In this document: positions 16,747 to 25,174 of the stretch, one piece after another
Layout of the letters: every line of letters starts with the position of its first letter
Position numbering within the stretch: the stretch's first letter is position 1
Program-made: the position numbers and the translations under genes
Source of the DNA: Candidatus Microthrix subdominans
GTDB taxonomy: Bacteria; Actinomycetota; Acidimicrobiia; Acidimicrobiales; Microtrichaceae
NCBI GenBank assembly: GCA_016719385.1
Contig: JADJZA010000010.1
Span: 186,001 to 250,000 of the forward strand
Length of the DNA stretch: 64,000 nucleotides
Direction of reading: 5' to 3'
Notes under the pieces: model-generated
What the model was told of the DNA's origin: nothing
The model's input: the letters and a program-made list of their open reading frames with translations, nothing else
Databases searched by the model: none

Positions 16747-18004
16747 GGCCGGTGTGGCCCCAGCTTTGCCGGGCGAGCCCCTGATGGGACCGGTGTATCC
16801 CTGGCTCGAGCACTTTCTCGATGCCCATCGCGACGAGCTGATCGCCTTCCGGCGCCGGCTGCACGCCCATCCGGAGGTGTCGTGGGCCGAGCTGGAGACC
16901 ACCGCAGCGGTGATCGATCGCCTGGCGGTGGCCGGGTTGAGGCCCGCCCCGTTGCCCGACAGCACCGGCCTGGCCTGCGACCTGGGTACCGGCGCCCCAT
17001 CGCCTTTCGTCGCCGGCGAGGGCGACCAGCCGATCGTCGCCCTGCGTGCCGACCTCGACGCGCTGGCGATGGAGGACGACAAGGATGTGGCCTACCGCTC
17101 GACCCGGCCGGGCATCGCCCATGCCTGCGGTCACGACGTCCACACCACGGTCGTGCTCGGGGCGGCGCTGGCGCTGGCCCAAGCGGTAGACCAGGGCGAG
17201 CCCGGTCGCTTCCGGTTCGTCTTCGAACCGGCCGAGGAGGCCTTGCCCGGCGGGGCGCTGGAGGTGATCGACTCCGGAGCGCTGCGAGGTGTGGGCTCGA
17301 TGCTCGGCGTTCACTGCGACCCGAAGATCGACATCGGCCAGGTGGCCCTGCGAGCCGGCGCCATCACCTCGGCGGCCGACATGGCCCGCATCACCATCTC
17401 GGGGCCAGGCGGTCACACCGCCAGGCCCGAATTGACCGTCAACCTGCTCGCCGTGCTCGGCCGGGTGCTCACCGAGGTGCCCGAGCGGGTGGCCAAGCTG
17501 GCGGCACCCGCCGAGCTGTCGGTCGTGTTCGGGTCGACCCATGGTGGCGATGCGCCGAACGTCATCCCGACTCAGGCGACCGCGACGGCAACCGTGCGTA
17601 CCCCCGACGTCGATTGCTGGGAGAAGGCGGCCGGGTTGGTCGAACAGGCGATACGCGACGTGGTCGAGCCCACCGGGGCAACCTTCGAGGTCGCCTACCG
17701 CACCGGCGTTCCGCCGTCGATCAACGCGCTCGGGCCGACCGACTCGCTCGAGCTTGCCGCCCATGCGGTTGTTGGAGAGGCGTGCACCGTCCGGGCCGAG
17801 CACAGCAGGGGCGGCGACTCGTTCGCCTGGTATGCCCGGCAGGTGCCGGCGTCCTATGCCCGTTTGGGCACGTTCGATCCGGCCAGCGGGGTGCCCCGCC
17901 CCGACATCCACTCGAGCGGCTTCGACGTCGACGAGCGCTCGATCGAGATCGGGGTGCGGCTGCTCGTGACCGCTGCGCTGGCCGAGCGCGACCGTCTCGC
18001 CTGA
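16730..18004 (+). CDS. M20-family amidohydrolase
   Basis: 424 residues. A zinc amidohydrolase of the IAA-amino acid/hippurate hydrolase group. It has RRRLHAHPEVSW, RADLDALAME, the metal motif HACGHDVHT (C133, H135), FEPAEEALPGG (catalytic Glu pair) and a dimerisation lid carrying GPGGHTARPE. It cleaves an N-acyl or amide bond; substrate unknown. It overlaps the upstream ligase gene by 17 bases, and may reverse or trim the product of that enzyme. It ends 52 bases before a dense run of G tracts. ATG 16793 (MGPVYPW) is a shorter alternative start. Confidence 0.88.
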   Translation: MPRSSEAGVAPALPGEPLMGPVYPWLEHFLDAHRDELIAFRRRLHAHPEVSWAELETTAAVIDRLAVAGLRPAPLPDSTGLACDLGTGAPSPFVAGEGDQPIVALRADLDALAMEDDKDVAYRSTRPGIAHACGHDVHTTVVLGAALALAQAVDQGEPGRFRFVFEPAEEALPGGALEVIDSGALRGVGSMLGVHCDPKIDIGQVALRAGAITSAADMARITISGPGGHTARPELTVNLLAVLGRVLTEVPERVAKLAAPAELSVVFGSTHGGDAPNVIPTQATATATVRTPDVDCWEKAAGLVEQAIRDVVEPTGATFEVAYRTGVPPSINALGPTDSLELAAHAVVGEACTVRAEHSRGGDSFAWYARQVPASYARLGTFDPASGVPRPDIHSSGFDVDERSIEIGVRLLVTAALAERDRLA

Positions 18005-18056
18005 GGAGATTGACGGCAGGCCGGGACCAAGGCGCGGGGCAGGCGGAGCTCGGTGT

Positions 18057-18152
18057 GGGGGGGGGGGGGGGGGGCGGGGGGGGGCCGCGGGAGACAGCTA
18101 GGTGGTGGGGGGGGTGCCGCGGACCACGGGGGGGGGCCGGGGGGCGGGGGGG
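18057..18152. repeat. Extreme G-run cluster between convergent genes
   Basis: Six G runs in 96 bases: 18 G (18057-18074), 9 (18076-18084), 8 (18107-18114), 9 (18128-18136), 6 (18139-18144) and 7 (18146-18152), all on the plus strand. It lies between the convergent M20 and UbiB genes. It could form stacked G-quadruplexes and act as a transcription/replication block, or be a base-calling or assembly artefact; sequence alone cannot decide. Confidence 0.8.
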
Positions 18153-18169
18153 AGCCGGAGCGCCCTCGC

Positions 18170-19846
18170 CTACTCGACCGGTTGGCCGTGGCCACGGACG
18201 GCGGGGTCGGCGGCGAGGGCAGCGGTAAAGAACTCACGATCCTCAAACAGGGACACGTCGCTCATGTACATCTTGCCGTAGCGCTCGAAATACATCAGCT
18301 GCTTGGACAACAGGAAGGTCGCCCGGTCGAAGTCGGTCGCCACCGCACCCTGGGTGACGACCAGCTTGCGAGCCTTGCGCTGTTCGTTGAGGCGTCGAAG
18401 CCTGGTCAATGGCGACGTGTCGTCGGCATCGATCCCCGATGCGGCCGCAACCGCCCGCTGGGGCGCCAGCATCATGTCGGCCAGGCTGACCTGACCGAAC
18501 GGGGCGGTCAGCACCGGCTGGATCATCATCTTGATGAACGCGATCAGCCCGTCGTCGTCCAGGTTGAGGGCGGCCTCGATCGCTTCGCCGTAGTGGCGCA
18601 TGAAGATCGCCGCGATGTCGGCCCAGGCGGTGTCGTCGCCCAGCGCAGCCTCGATCATCCTCCTGAACAACAGGTGGGTGTCGGCGTCCAGCCGGCCGAC
18701 GATGCCCCAGTCGATCACCCCGATGCGGCCGTCGGGGCGGAACAACAGGTTGCCGGCGTGCACATCGCCGTGAAAGGTGCCCCAGCGAAGGGCGGTCAAA
18801 AGGAAGGCCTGCACCACCTGCTGGACGACGATCGGCGCGTCGGCGCCGTAGCCGTCGATCGTCGCCAGGTCGTCCACCGGCACGCCCTCGATGAACTCCA
18901 TCGTGAGCACGCCCCGGTTGGACAGCTCCGGGTACACCTCGGGCACGGTCACCTTGGGCAGGTCGACCAGGCCGAGCAGGCGGTAGAAGTGGACCATGGC
19001 CCGGGCCTCGTTGCGCAGGTCGAGCTCCTCGCCCAGCTGCTGACGAAACCCGTCGAACTGCTGGAGCATCGACACGGCGGCCTGTTCGCCGGTGGCCTCG
19101 ACCACCTTGGCGAGCAGCGGCTGCAACAGGTCGAGGTCGACGGCGACCCGCCGCTCAACGTCGGGCCGCAGCACCTTGACCGCCACCTCGGCCCCGTCGT
19201 GAGTGGTTGCCCGGTGAACGACGGCGATCGAGGCCCGGCCGATCGGGTTGGGGTCGAAGTGGGCGTAGGCGTCCTCCAAGGAGCGACCCAGTTCGTCCTC
19301 GATGAGGCGCTTCACCTCGTCGAAGGGCACCGGCGGTCCGGTGTCGAGGCAGCTGCGGAACTCGTCGGCCACGTCGTCGCCGAAAATGCCGGGCGCCGAG
19401 CCGACCAGCTGGCCGAACTTGAGGAACGTTGTGCCCAGATCCTCGAACGTCCTGCGGAGCGCCGGCACCCAGTCGTCGGTGCTGAGACGCCGGTGGCGCA
19501 TGCTGTGGGTCATGACCGGCCCGAAGCGGTGGGCGACCACCGCGCTCATCGTCACCGCGCGGCGGCCCCGCTCGGCCCGGGTGGTGTCCGGCTGCCGTCG
19601 GCCGAACAGGTAGGGCGTCTCAAGGGCCACCGCATCGGCGGCCGCCAACTCGTCGGCGGTGACGGCGCGTGCGGCCGACCTGGGCGTCGACGGGATGATC
19701 GTGTCGATCATCGCAGCATCGGTGTCGCTTGGGCCTGCGTCATCGTGCGACGTGGAGGCATCGCTGAGGGCTGATGCATCGCTCGGGGTCGGGGCGACGG
19801 GCGAGCTGGACCGGCCGGCGGCGTGCTCGGGGGCTGGGTGGGGCAT
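18170..19846 (-). CDS. ABC1/UbiB-family atypical kinase
   Basis: 558 residues. The ABC1/UbiB core includes the family KxGQ motif in TTFLKFGQLVGSAPG, a nucleotide-binding GRASIAVVHRAT, Lys in VAVKVLRPDV, the catalytic loop HGDVHAGNLLF and metal site VIDWGIVGRL. These proteins support isoprenoid-lipid metabolism and membrane-lipid homeostasis. The N-terminal ~60 residues are Ser/Ala/Asp-rich and low complexity. ATG 19846 is favoured over TTG 19879 because TACGAT sits six bases before it. Ends 18 bases from the G-run cluster. Confidence 0.9.
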   Translation of the reverse strand: MPHPAPEHAAGRSSSPVAPTPSDASALSDASTSHDDAGPSDTDAAMIDTIIPSTPRSAARAVTADELAAADAVALETPYLFGRRQPDTTRAERGRRAVTMSAVVAHRFGPVMTHSMRHRRLSTDDWVPALRRTFEDLGTTFLKFGQLVGSAPGIFGDDVADEFRSCLDTGPPVPFDEVKRLIEDELGRSLEDAYAHFDPNPIGRASIAVVHRATTHDGAEVAVKVLRPDVERRVAVDLDLLQPLLAKVVEATGEQAAVSMLQQFDGFRQQLGEELDLRNEARAMVHFYRLLGLVDLPKVTVPEVYPELSNRGVLTMEFIEGVPVDDLATIDGYGADAPIVVQQVVQAFLLTALRWGTFHGDVHAGNLLFRPDGRIGVIDWGIVGRLDADTHLLFRRMIEAALGDDTAWADIAAIFMRHYGEAIEAALNLDDDGLIAFIKMMIQPVLTAPFGQVSLADMMLAPQRAVAAASGIDADDTSPLTRLRRLNEQRKARKLVVTQGAVATDFDRATFLLSKQLMYFERYGKMYMSDVSLFEDREFFTAALAADPAVRGHGQPVE

Positions 19847-19852
19847 GTCGAG

Positions 19853-19858
19853 ATCGTA
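19853..19858 (-). promoter_or_regulatory. Leaderless -10 element of the UbiB-family gene
   Basis: TACGAT on the minus strand, six bases before ATG 19846. It falls within the 75-base gap to the truncated haemoglobin gene, giving the UbiB gene its own promoter. Confidence 0.5.
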
Positions 19859-19921
19859 CCGACGGAGGTCGTGGCTCAAACCATCGTTCGCAGTGGCGCC
19901 CGGGTGCCCTCCAGCAACGGC

Positions 19922-20326
19922 TTAGCGGGCGTTGACCAGGTGGTCGGCGGCCGACGCGAAGTAGGCGATCAGCTCGCCGCGCTCGGGCTCGGCCACCTCG
20001 AGCACGTCGATGGCGCCGGCCATTGCGGCCAGCCACTGGTTGCGGGCCGTGACGTCGATCCGGTACGGCGCATGGCGCATGCGCAGGCGGGGGTGGCCGC
20101 GCTGCTCGGCGTAGGTGGTGGGCCCGCCCCAGAACTGCTCGAGAAACATGCGCAGCCGGTCGCGGGCGCCCTGAAGGTCGTCGACGTCGGGGTAGTGCGA
20201 CAGCAGCTCTGCGTCCGCCTCGACCCGGTCGTAAAACTCGTCGACCAGCCGCTCGAAGAAGTCGTGACCTCCGACCCGCTCGTAGAGCGGTGCGGGAGGG
20301 GCGCCCGACCCGATGTCGAGGCTCAT
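19922..20326 (-). CDS. Group II truncated haemoglobin (trHbO-like)
   Basis: 134 residues. A small haem protein that binds O2/NO, often linked to oxidative or nitrosative protection. It shows the group II pattern: LYERVGGHDFFERLVDEFY at helices A/B, FLEQFWGGP, GHPRLRMRHAPYRID with the proximal His in RMRHAPY, and Trp in ARNQWLAAM (G8 Trp). The ATG overlaps the stop of the GlsB gene as ATGA, so the two are translationally coupled. Confidence 0.92.
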   Translation of the reverse strand: MSLDIGSGAPPAPLYERVGGHDFFERLVDEFYDRVEADAELLSHYPDVDDLQGARDRLRMFLEQFWGGPTTYAEQRGHPRLRMRHAPYRIDVTARNQWLAAMAGAIDVLEVAEPERGELIAYFASAADHLVNAR

Positions 20327-20577
20327 CGGCTGAGCACCCGGACGAGGACGAGCAGTCCGCACGCACCCAGCACCGAGCCGATCAGCCCGCTGGCGGCAAA
20401 GTCGATGCCTTCGCCGTCGATGAGGCTGGCCACCGTTCCGCCGATCAGCGAGCCGATCACGCCCAGCAACACCGTGCCGATGCAACCCAGGTCGCGTCCG
20501 CCCCTCCCCGAGGGCACGAGCAGCCTGGCGATGGCACCGGCGATCAGGCCGAAGATGATCCAACTGAGAAGTCCCAT
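20323..20577 (-). CDS. GlsB/YeaQ/YmgE-family small membrane protein
   Basis: 84 residues with three glycine-rich hydrophobic segments (GLLSWIIFGLIAGAIARLL; LGCIGTVLLGVIGSLIGG; GLIGSVLGACGLLVLV), the hallmark of transglycosylase-associated/GlsB stress proteins. Function unclear; family members are induced by general stress. ATG 20577 is preferred to the TTG at 20586. Its stop overlaps the haemoglobin start by four bases, so this pair forms a coupled stress operon. Confidence 0.88.
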   Translation of the reverse strand: MGLLSWIIFGLIAGAIARLLVPSGRGGRDLGCIGTVLLGVIGSLIGGTVASLIDGEGIDFAASGLIGSVLGACGLLVLVRVLSR

Positions 20578-20629
20578 GGCCCCCAATGTGCCACGCGGGC
20601 GTCGGCCGCGGCATCACCGCAGGCGACCC

Positions 20630-21064
20630 TCAGAGCTCTGGGACGTATTTCCGGTCGGCCTCGATGGGCGACTTGATGCCCACCTGGTTGCCGTCCGGGT
20701 CGAAGACGATGGCGTAGCGGGACCCGAAGAACGCGTCGTAGGGCGCCACCCCAACCTCGTACCCGGCCGCCCGGGCCCTGTCGTACAGGCGGTCGACGTC
20801 GGCCCGCCCGGCGACCATGAGGCCGATGACGGCGTTGCCGCCGCCGCGGTCCGGGTCGAACTGCGGGTTCCAGATCCGGGCCATTGCGTGGTTGTCGAAG
20901 GCGATGTAGAAGTCGCCCCCGAAGTGCACGTCGACGTGTTGCGCGCCGGAGCCCTCCGGCCAGTCGTACGGGTCGGCCACATCGAGCTCGAGAAGTCGGT
21001 AGAACGCCACCGTGGCGGTCATGTCGGCGACGAACAGGTTGATCTGGCCCAAGGTGGTGGTCAT
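20630..21064 (-). CDS. VOC-superfamily (glyoxalase-fold) protein
   Basis: 144 residues forming two beta-alpha-beta-beta-beta modules of the vicinal oxygen chelate fold: TTLGQINLFVADMTATVAFY at the start and YAIVFDPDGNQVGIKSP at the end. A metal-dependent isomerase, dioxygenase or antibiotic-binding role is possible; the substrate cannot be read. Not enough metal ligands are obvious to assign an enzyme class. It follows the PIG-L gene by 12 bases and is probably co-transcribed. Confidence 0.85.
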   Translation of the reverse strand: MTTTLGQINLFVADMTATVAFYRLLELDVADPYDWPEGSGAQHVDVHFGGDFYIAFDNHAMARIWNPQFDPDRGGGNAVIGLMVAGRADVDRLYDRARAAGYEVGVAPYDAFFGSRYAIVFDPDGNQVGIKSPIEADRKYVPEL

Positions 21065-21076
21065 TGACGGCCCAGC

Positions 21077-21811
21077 CTAGAGGGGCACCAATTCGAACAC
21101 GGTGGCGTGGCCGACGCCGAAGAGGGCGCCCTGATCGACGGCCCGCTGGGTCAGCCAGTCCTCGGTAGCGCCGGGGGCCTCGTCGACGTGCTCGAGGTAG
21201 GCGCGATGTTCGGCCAGCGAGGCCATGCCGGCGGCATGGGTGGCGGTGGTGTCGACCCAGTGGGTGGCCTGGGGTGAGCCGCCGAATGCAGCGAAGCGCA
21301 CACCCTCCCATGGCCGGCCCCGATCGCCGAACAGCCACGGGTTGGCGGCGTCGCGCACCGCGTCGAGCACGGCCACCCCGACGTGGCGGTGGTCGGCGTG
21401 GTTCCAGCCGGGTAGCCCAAAGCTCTCCCGGAAGTTGATCGACAGGATCACCTCGGGCCGATGGGCCCGGATCGCTTCGGCAAGGTCGGCCCGCAGCTCC
21501 AGGTTGGCCTCGACCAGGCCATCGGGATGGTCGAGGAACGACAGGTCGGTCACGCCGACGGCGGCGCAGCTGCGGCGCTGCTCCTCCATCCGAAGCGGAG
21601 CGCACTCCTCGGGTGCCATCGTGGAGATGCCGGCCTCGCCCTTGGTGACGAGCACGTAGGCGACCGTCTTGCCCGCTGCGGTCCAGCGGGCGACGGCCGC
21701 GGCGGCGCCGTATTCCATGTCGTCGGGGTGGGCCACGATGGCCAGCGCCCGGTCCCAGTCCTCGGGCAAAGGGTCAAGCTGCGGACCGTTCTCGGTGTCG
21801 TCGGTCGCCAT
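21077..21811 (-). CDS. PIG-L family LmbE-like deacetylase
   Basis: 244 residues. A zinc N-acetylglucosaminyl deacetylase-like protein. The metal site is AIVAHPDDMEYG at the N-terminus, with a third ligand expected in NHADHRHVG. Relatives include MshB and Mca, but this one is not specific enough to assign to mycothiol. ATG 21811 has a strong Shine-Dalgarno (GAGGAGG) eight bases upstream, so an upstream in-frame start at 21853 is not used. One of the few clearly leadered genes in this stretch. Confidence 0.88.
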   Translation of the reverse strand: MATDDTENGPQLDPLPEDWDRALAIVAHPDDMEYGAAAAVARWTAAGKTVAYVLVTKGEAGISTMAPEECAPLRMEEQRRSCAAVGVTDLSFLDHPDGLVEANLELRADLAEAIRAHRPEVILSINFRESFGLPGWNHADHRHVGVAVLDAVRDAANPWLFGDRGRPWEGVRFAAFGGSPQATHWVDTTATHAAGMASLAEHRAYLEHVDEAPGATEDWLTQRAVDQGALFGVGHATVFELVPL

Positions 21812-21865
21812 GTGTGCCTCCTCGTCGGGCCGGTCGTCTCTGGGAGCGAGCATGTCAGACGATGG

Positions 21866-22591
21866 TCACCGTTGCTTGGTGAACTCCTCGGCCGCCTTCG
21901 TGTCGGCGGCGACCAGCAGCACGTCGCCCCTGCCGATCACCGTGTCGGCGGTGGCGTAGGTGAAGGCGGAACCCACCGGCTTGATGCTGACGACGGTGAC
22001 GCCGAAGAGGCGCCGGGCCTGGCTCTCCTGCAACGTCTTGCCGATCATGGACGCCGGCGCCCTCGTCTCGACCAGCGCAAAGCCGTCGTCGAGCTGGAAC
22101 CAGTCGATCATGCGCCCGGTCACCTGGTGTGCCACCCGCACGCCCATGTCGCGCTCGGGGAACACCACCTCGCTGGCGCCGATCCGCTCGAGGATGCGGG
22201 CGTGCGGTTCGGTGAGCGCCTTGGCCCAGATCGGCGTGACCCCGAGGTCGACGAGAGCGGCGGTGGTCAGGATCGAGGCCTCGATGTCGGTGCCGATCGC
22301 CACGACGGCTGCGCCAACGTCCTCGGCGCCGATCTGGCGCAGCGTGTCCAGCCGGGTGGTGTCCGCCTCCATCACCTGGCTGAGCTCGCTGGCATGGTCG
22401 GCGACCAACCCGGGGTCGAGGTCGACGCCGAGCACGTCGTGGCCCATGTCCTCGAGCGAGGTGGCGAGTGCCGATCCAAACCGGCCCAGGCCGATGACCA
22501 GCACCGTGTCGCTGCGGCGCAGGCGCTCGGCGCTTCTGGATGGGCCGGCGAAGGCGGGGGACGTGGGATGGGACGGGACGGTCTCAGCCAA
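21866..22591 (-). CDS. trkA: TrkA/KtrA-type K+ uptake regulatory subunit
   Basis: 241 residues. A peripheral ring protein that gates the TrkH channel in response to nucleotides. RCK_N has a Rossmann motif, VLVIGLGRFGSALATSLEDMG (~30-50), and an acidic strand-2 end (GVDLDPG). RCK_C occupies ~165-241. The start is TTG 22591, overlapping the trkH stop by eight bases, so translation is coupled. A GTG near residue 30 would be too short for the Rossmann strand. Confidence 0.9.
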   Translation of the reverse strand: MAETVPSHPTSPAFAGPSRSAERLRRSDTVLVIGLGRFGSALATSLEDMGHDVLGVDLDPGLVADHASELSQVMEADTTRLDTLRQIGAEDVGAAVVAIGTDIEASILTTAALVDLGVTPIWAKALTEPHARILERIGASEVVFPERDMGVRVAHQVTGRMIDWFQLDDGFALVETRAPASMIGKTLQESQARRLFGVTVVSIKPVGSAFTYATADTVIGRGDVLLVAADTKAAEEFTKQR

Positions 22592-23939
22592 TGAGGGGTC
22601 GCTCCTCGGGATAGCGGTAGCGGCGGGTGTGTTCCCGCAACACCAGGGCGGCGCCCAGGGTGGCGGGCCCGACGCGCCCGACGAACATCATGACGATCAG
22701 CACCACCCGGGAGCCAGCGCTCAGGGTGGGGGTGATCCCGGTGGTCAACCCGACGGTGCCGAACGCGCTGGTGGCCTCGAACAGGCCGTCGCCGAGGGGA
22801 ATGCGGTCGAAGGTCACCAGCGCCATCGTAGAGACGGTGACGAGCGCCACCCCGCTGAGCGCCACGGTGATCGCCTGGCGCTGGGCGAACGCGGGGATGC
22901 GCCGACGGAACGAGTCGACCTCACGGTCACCGCGCAGCTCGGCCCAGATCACCCACGCCAGGACGGCGAAGGTGGTCACCTTGATGCCGCTTGCGGTGGA
23001 GGCACTGCCCCCGCCGATGAACATCAACACGATGGTGACCACGATCGACGACTCGCGCATGGCGCCGTAGTCGATCGTGTTGAATCCGGCGGTGCGGGGG
23101 GTAATGCCCTGGAAGAGACCGGCGATCGCCTTGTCGGCGATGCCCATCGGCCCGAGGGTGTTCGGGTTGGACCACTCGATGACGAGCACGGCCAGCGCTC
23201 CGCCGGCGATGAGCAGCGCTGTGGCGACGAGGGTGATCTTGGTGTGCAGCGACCAGCGTCGGGGGCGGCGGTAGAGGCGACGCAGCTCCATCAACACCGG
23301 GAAGCCGATGCCGCCGAGCACGATCGACGTGGCGATCACCCCGGAGGTCCACGGATCGTCGACGAAGCCGGCCAGGTTGTCACTGAACAGGGCGAACCCG
23401 GCGTTGTTGAACGAGGTGACCGCATGGAACAGCCCCAGCCATGCCGCCCGTCCCAGCGGCTCGCCGTGGATGATGACGAAGCCGCCGAACAGCGCCACCG
23501 CCACCGTCGCCTCGATGCCCATCGACCAGCGGAACACCCCGAGGATCACCGCCTTGAAGTCGGCTCCGCCGGCGAGGTTCACCTCGGCCTGGGTGGCCAG
23601 GCGGTGGCGCAGTTCCAGCTTGCCGGCCAGTGCGACGGCGACCACCGACGAGAACGCCATCAGCCCGAACCCGCCGATCTGGGCGAGCACCATGATCACG
23701 GCCTGCCCGAAATGGGTCCAGCCGGTGGCGGTGTCGACCACCTGAAGGCCGGTAACGGTGCCCGCCGAGGTTGCGGTAAAGAGCCGATCGAGGAAGCTGT
23801 GTTCGACCCCGTCTGTGGCTATCGGCAGGTGCAACAAGGCTGCGCCGGTGAGGATGACGGCGATGAACCCGACGACGACCACCTGTGTGGGGTGCCAACG
23901 CCTCAGCGGGCCGTCCCAGAGCAACGATCGGTCGGCCAC
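22584..23939 (-). CDS. trkH: TrkH/KtrB-type K+ transporter
   Basis: 451 residues. Membrane K+-translocating subunit with four pore repeats; the filter-like segments are SAGTVTGLQ, TSFNNAGFAL, ITPRTAGFNTI and AFGTVGLTTG. It works with the TrkA subunit encoded immediately downstream. GTG 23939 is chosen because TACGCT stands six bases ahead and the open frame upstream (to ATG 24002) is not needed by the fold. The gene is divergent from a K+ channel gene, with palindrome P2 between them. Confidence 0.9.
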   Translation of the reverse strand: MADRSLLWDGPLRRWHPTQVVVVGFIAVILTGAALLHLPIATDGVEHSFLDRLFTATSAGTVTGLQVVDTATGWTHFGQAVIMVLAQIGGFGLMAFSSVVAVALAGKLELRHRLATQAEVNLAGGADFKAVILGVFRWSMGIEATVAVALFGGFVIIHGEPLGRAAWLGLFHAVTSFNNAGFALFSDNLAGFVDDPWTSGVIATSIVLGGIGFPVLMELRRLYRRPRRWSLHTKITLVATALLIAGGALAVLVIEWSNPNTLGPMGIADKAIAGLFQGITPRTAGFNTIDYGAMRESSIVVTIVLMFIGGGSASTASGIKVTTFAVLAWVIWAELRGDREVDSFRRRIPAFAQRQAITVALSGVALVTVSTMALVTFDRIPLGDGLFEATSAFGTVGLTTGITPTLSAGSRVVLIVMMFVGRVGPATLGAALVLREHTRRYRYPEERPLIG

Positions 23940-23945
23940 CCCAAC

Positions 23946-23951
23946 AGCGTA
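23946..23951 (-). promoter_or_regulatory. Leaderless -10 element of trkH-trkA
   Basis: TACGCT on the minus strand, six bases before GTG 23939; this supports the GTG over the upstream ATG at 24002. Confidence 0.5.
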
Positions 23952-24021
23952 GAGGCTGTCGGCCCGGCCGAGAGGTGCCGGGTGCGAACGGCGCAAACGC
24001 ATGCTGACCAAGTGGGAGCAC

Positions 24022-24075
24022 CGCGAAGTGTGCCGCTCTCGCGCTCCTCACGACGCGAGAGCGGCACACTTCGCG
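24022..24075. repeat. Intergenic palindrome P2 (perfect 22-bp arms, 10-base loop)
   Basis: Arms 24022-24043 and 24054-24075 are perfect complements around a 10-base loop. It sits in the divergent promoter region of trkH and the K+ channel gene, so a terminator role for an upstream gene does not fit. Its sequence matches P1 (2710-2759) with compensated differences. Confidence 0.9.
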
Positions 24076-24095
24076 TACCGGAGCGGATCCGCCCG

Positions 24096-24101
24096 TAGTG
24101 T
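24096..24101 (+). promoter_or_regulatory. Leaderless-type -10 element of the K+ channel gene
   Basis: TAGTGT, eight bases before ATG 24110. It lies 21 bases after palindrome P2, so the palindrome would occupy the -35 region. Confidence 0.45.
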
Positions 24102-24109
24102 GTCGGGCG

Positions 24110-25096
24110 ATGGGGCAAGGGCGGCGTCTGGCGGGAGCGATGATCGCCCTGTTCGGCGTGTTGGCGTTCGGCATCGTCGGCTACCTGTTCCTGGGCTTCA
24201 GCCCGCTCGACGCGGTGTATATGACGGTCATGACGGTGTCGACGGTGGGCTTCGGCGAGGTGGAGCCGCTGTCGCGGCTGGGTGTCGCCTTTACCGTCGT
24301 GCTGATCCTGGTGGGGGTCTCCTCAGCGCTGTACGCCTTCAGCGTGATCGTCGAGGGTGTCATCGAAGGCCGAGTCAACGAGTTGCTAGGGAGACGACGT
24401 ATGAACCAGTCGATCGCTTCGGTGAGCGGCCACGTGATCGTGTGCGGTTGGGGCCTTGTCGGCCATGCCATCGCCGAGGAGATCGCCGAGACCAAACAGG
24501 AACTGGTGATCGTCGAGATCGACCCCGACAAGGTGAACGGTGTCGAGCATCGCGTGGTGATCGGCGACGCCACGACCGACGAGGTGCTGCGCAAGGCCGG
24601 CATCGACCGCGCTGCGGCGTTGGTGGCGGCGGTCGATGGCGACGCCGAAAATTCCTTCATCACCCTCAGCGCCCGGTCGCTCAACCCCGACCTGTTCATC
24701 GTGAGCCGCGCCCGCAGCCGGGACAGCGGCGAGAAGCTGATGCGGGCCGGCGCTGATCGGGTGGTCAACCCGCAGAGCATCGGCGGCGTGCGCATGGCGG
24801 CCTTCGTGCTACACCCCCACGTGGCCGAGTTCGTCGACGTCGTCATGCACGAAAAGTCGCTCGAATTTCGCTTGGAGGAGGTGGCGGTGGTTGAGGGGTC
24901 GCCGCTCGTCGGCAAGACGCTGCGCGACACCCACCTGCGCGACGAAACCGGCGCGTTGGTGCTGGCGTTGCGTCGCCGCGACGGCAGCTTCGAGACCAAC
25001 CCCTCGCCCGACGAGGTGATCTCCAAGGGCGAGGTGATCATCGCCATCGGCACCCAGGAGGAGCTGCAGTCCCTCATCGTCTTCGTAGCGCCCTGA
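24110..25096 (+). CDS. Two-helix K+ channel with RCK domains
   Basis: 328 residues. An MthK-like ion channel: helix 1, pore loop with filter TVGFGE (~49-54), helix 2, then RCK_N beginning HVIVCGWGLVGHAIAEEIAE and RCK_C (~245-328, EGSPLVGKTLRD). It should pass K+ under control of a cytosolic ligand. ATG 24110 is the natural start. Divergent from trkH-trkA, so uptake and channel genes flank a common regulatory region containing palindrome P2. dnaE2 follows on the same strand but has its own SOS promoter. Confidence 0.9.
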   Translation: MGQGRRLAGAMIALFGVLAFGIVGYLFLGFSPLDAVYMTVMTVSTVGFGEVEPLSRLGVAFTVVLILVGVSSALYAFSVIVEGVIEGRVNELLGRRRMNQSIASVSGHVIVCGWGLVGHAIAEEIAETKQELVIVEIDPDKVNGVEHRVVIGDATTDEVLRKAGIDRAAALVAAVDGDAENSFITLSARSLNPDLFIVSRARSRDSGEKLMRAGADRVVNPQSIGGVRMAAFVLHPHVAEFVDVVMHEKSLEFRLEEVAVVEGSPLVGKTLRDTHLRDETGALVLALRRRDGSFETNPSPDEVISKGEVIIAIGTQEELQSLIVFVAP

Positions 25097-25174
25097 TCGG
25101 CGGCGGCCCGCGGGCGCAGCGGTCTGATGCAGCTTGGGGCGTGACGGCCGGTGGCGACCTTCGCCGCTTGAAAA

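Noticed and set aside
21960..24098. 712-codon plus-strand frame opposite trkA-trkH
   Set aside because: Antisense shadow of two well-identified genes; composition is non-protein-like.
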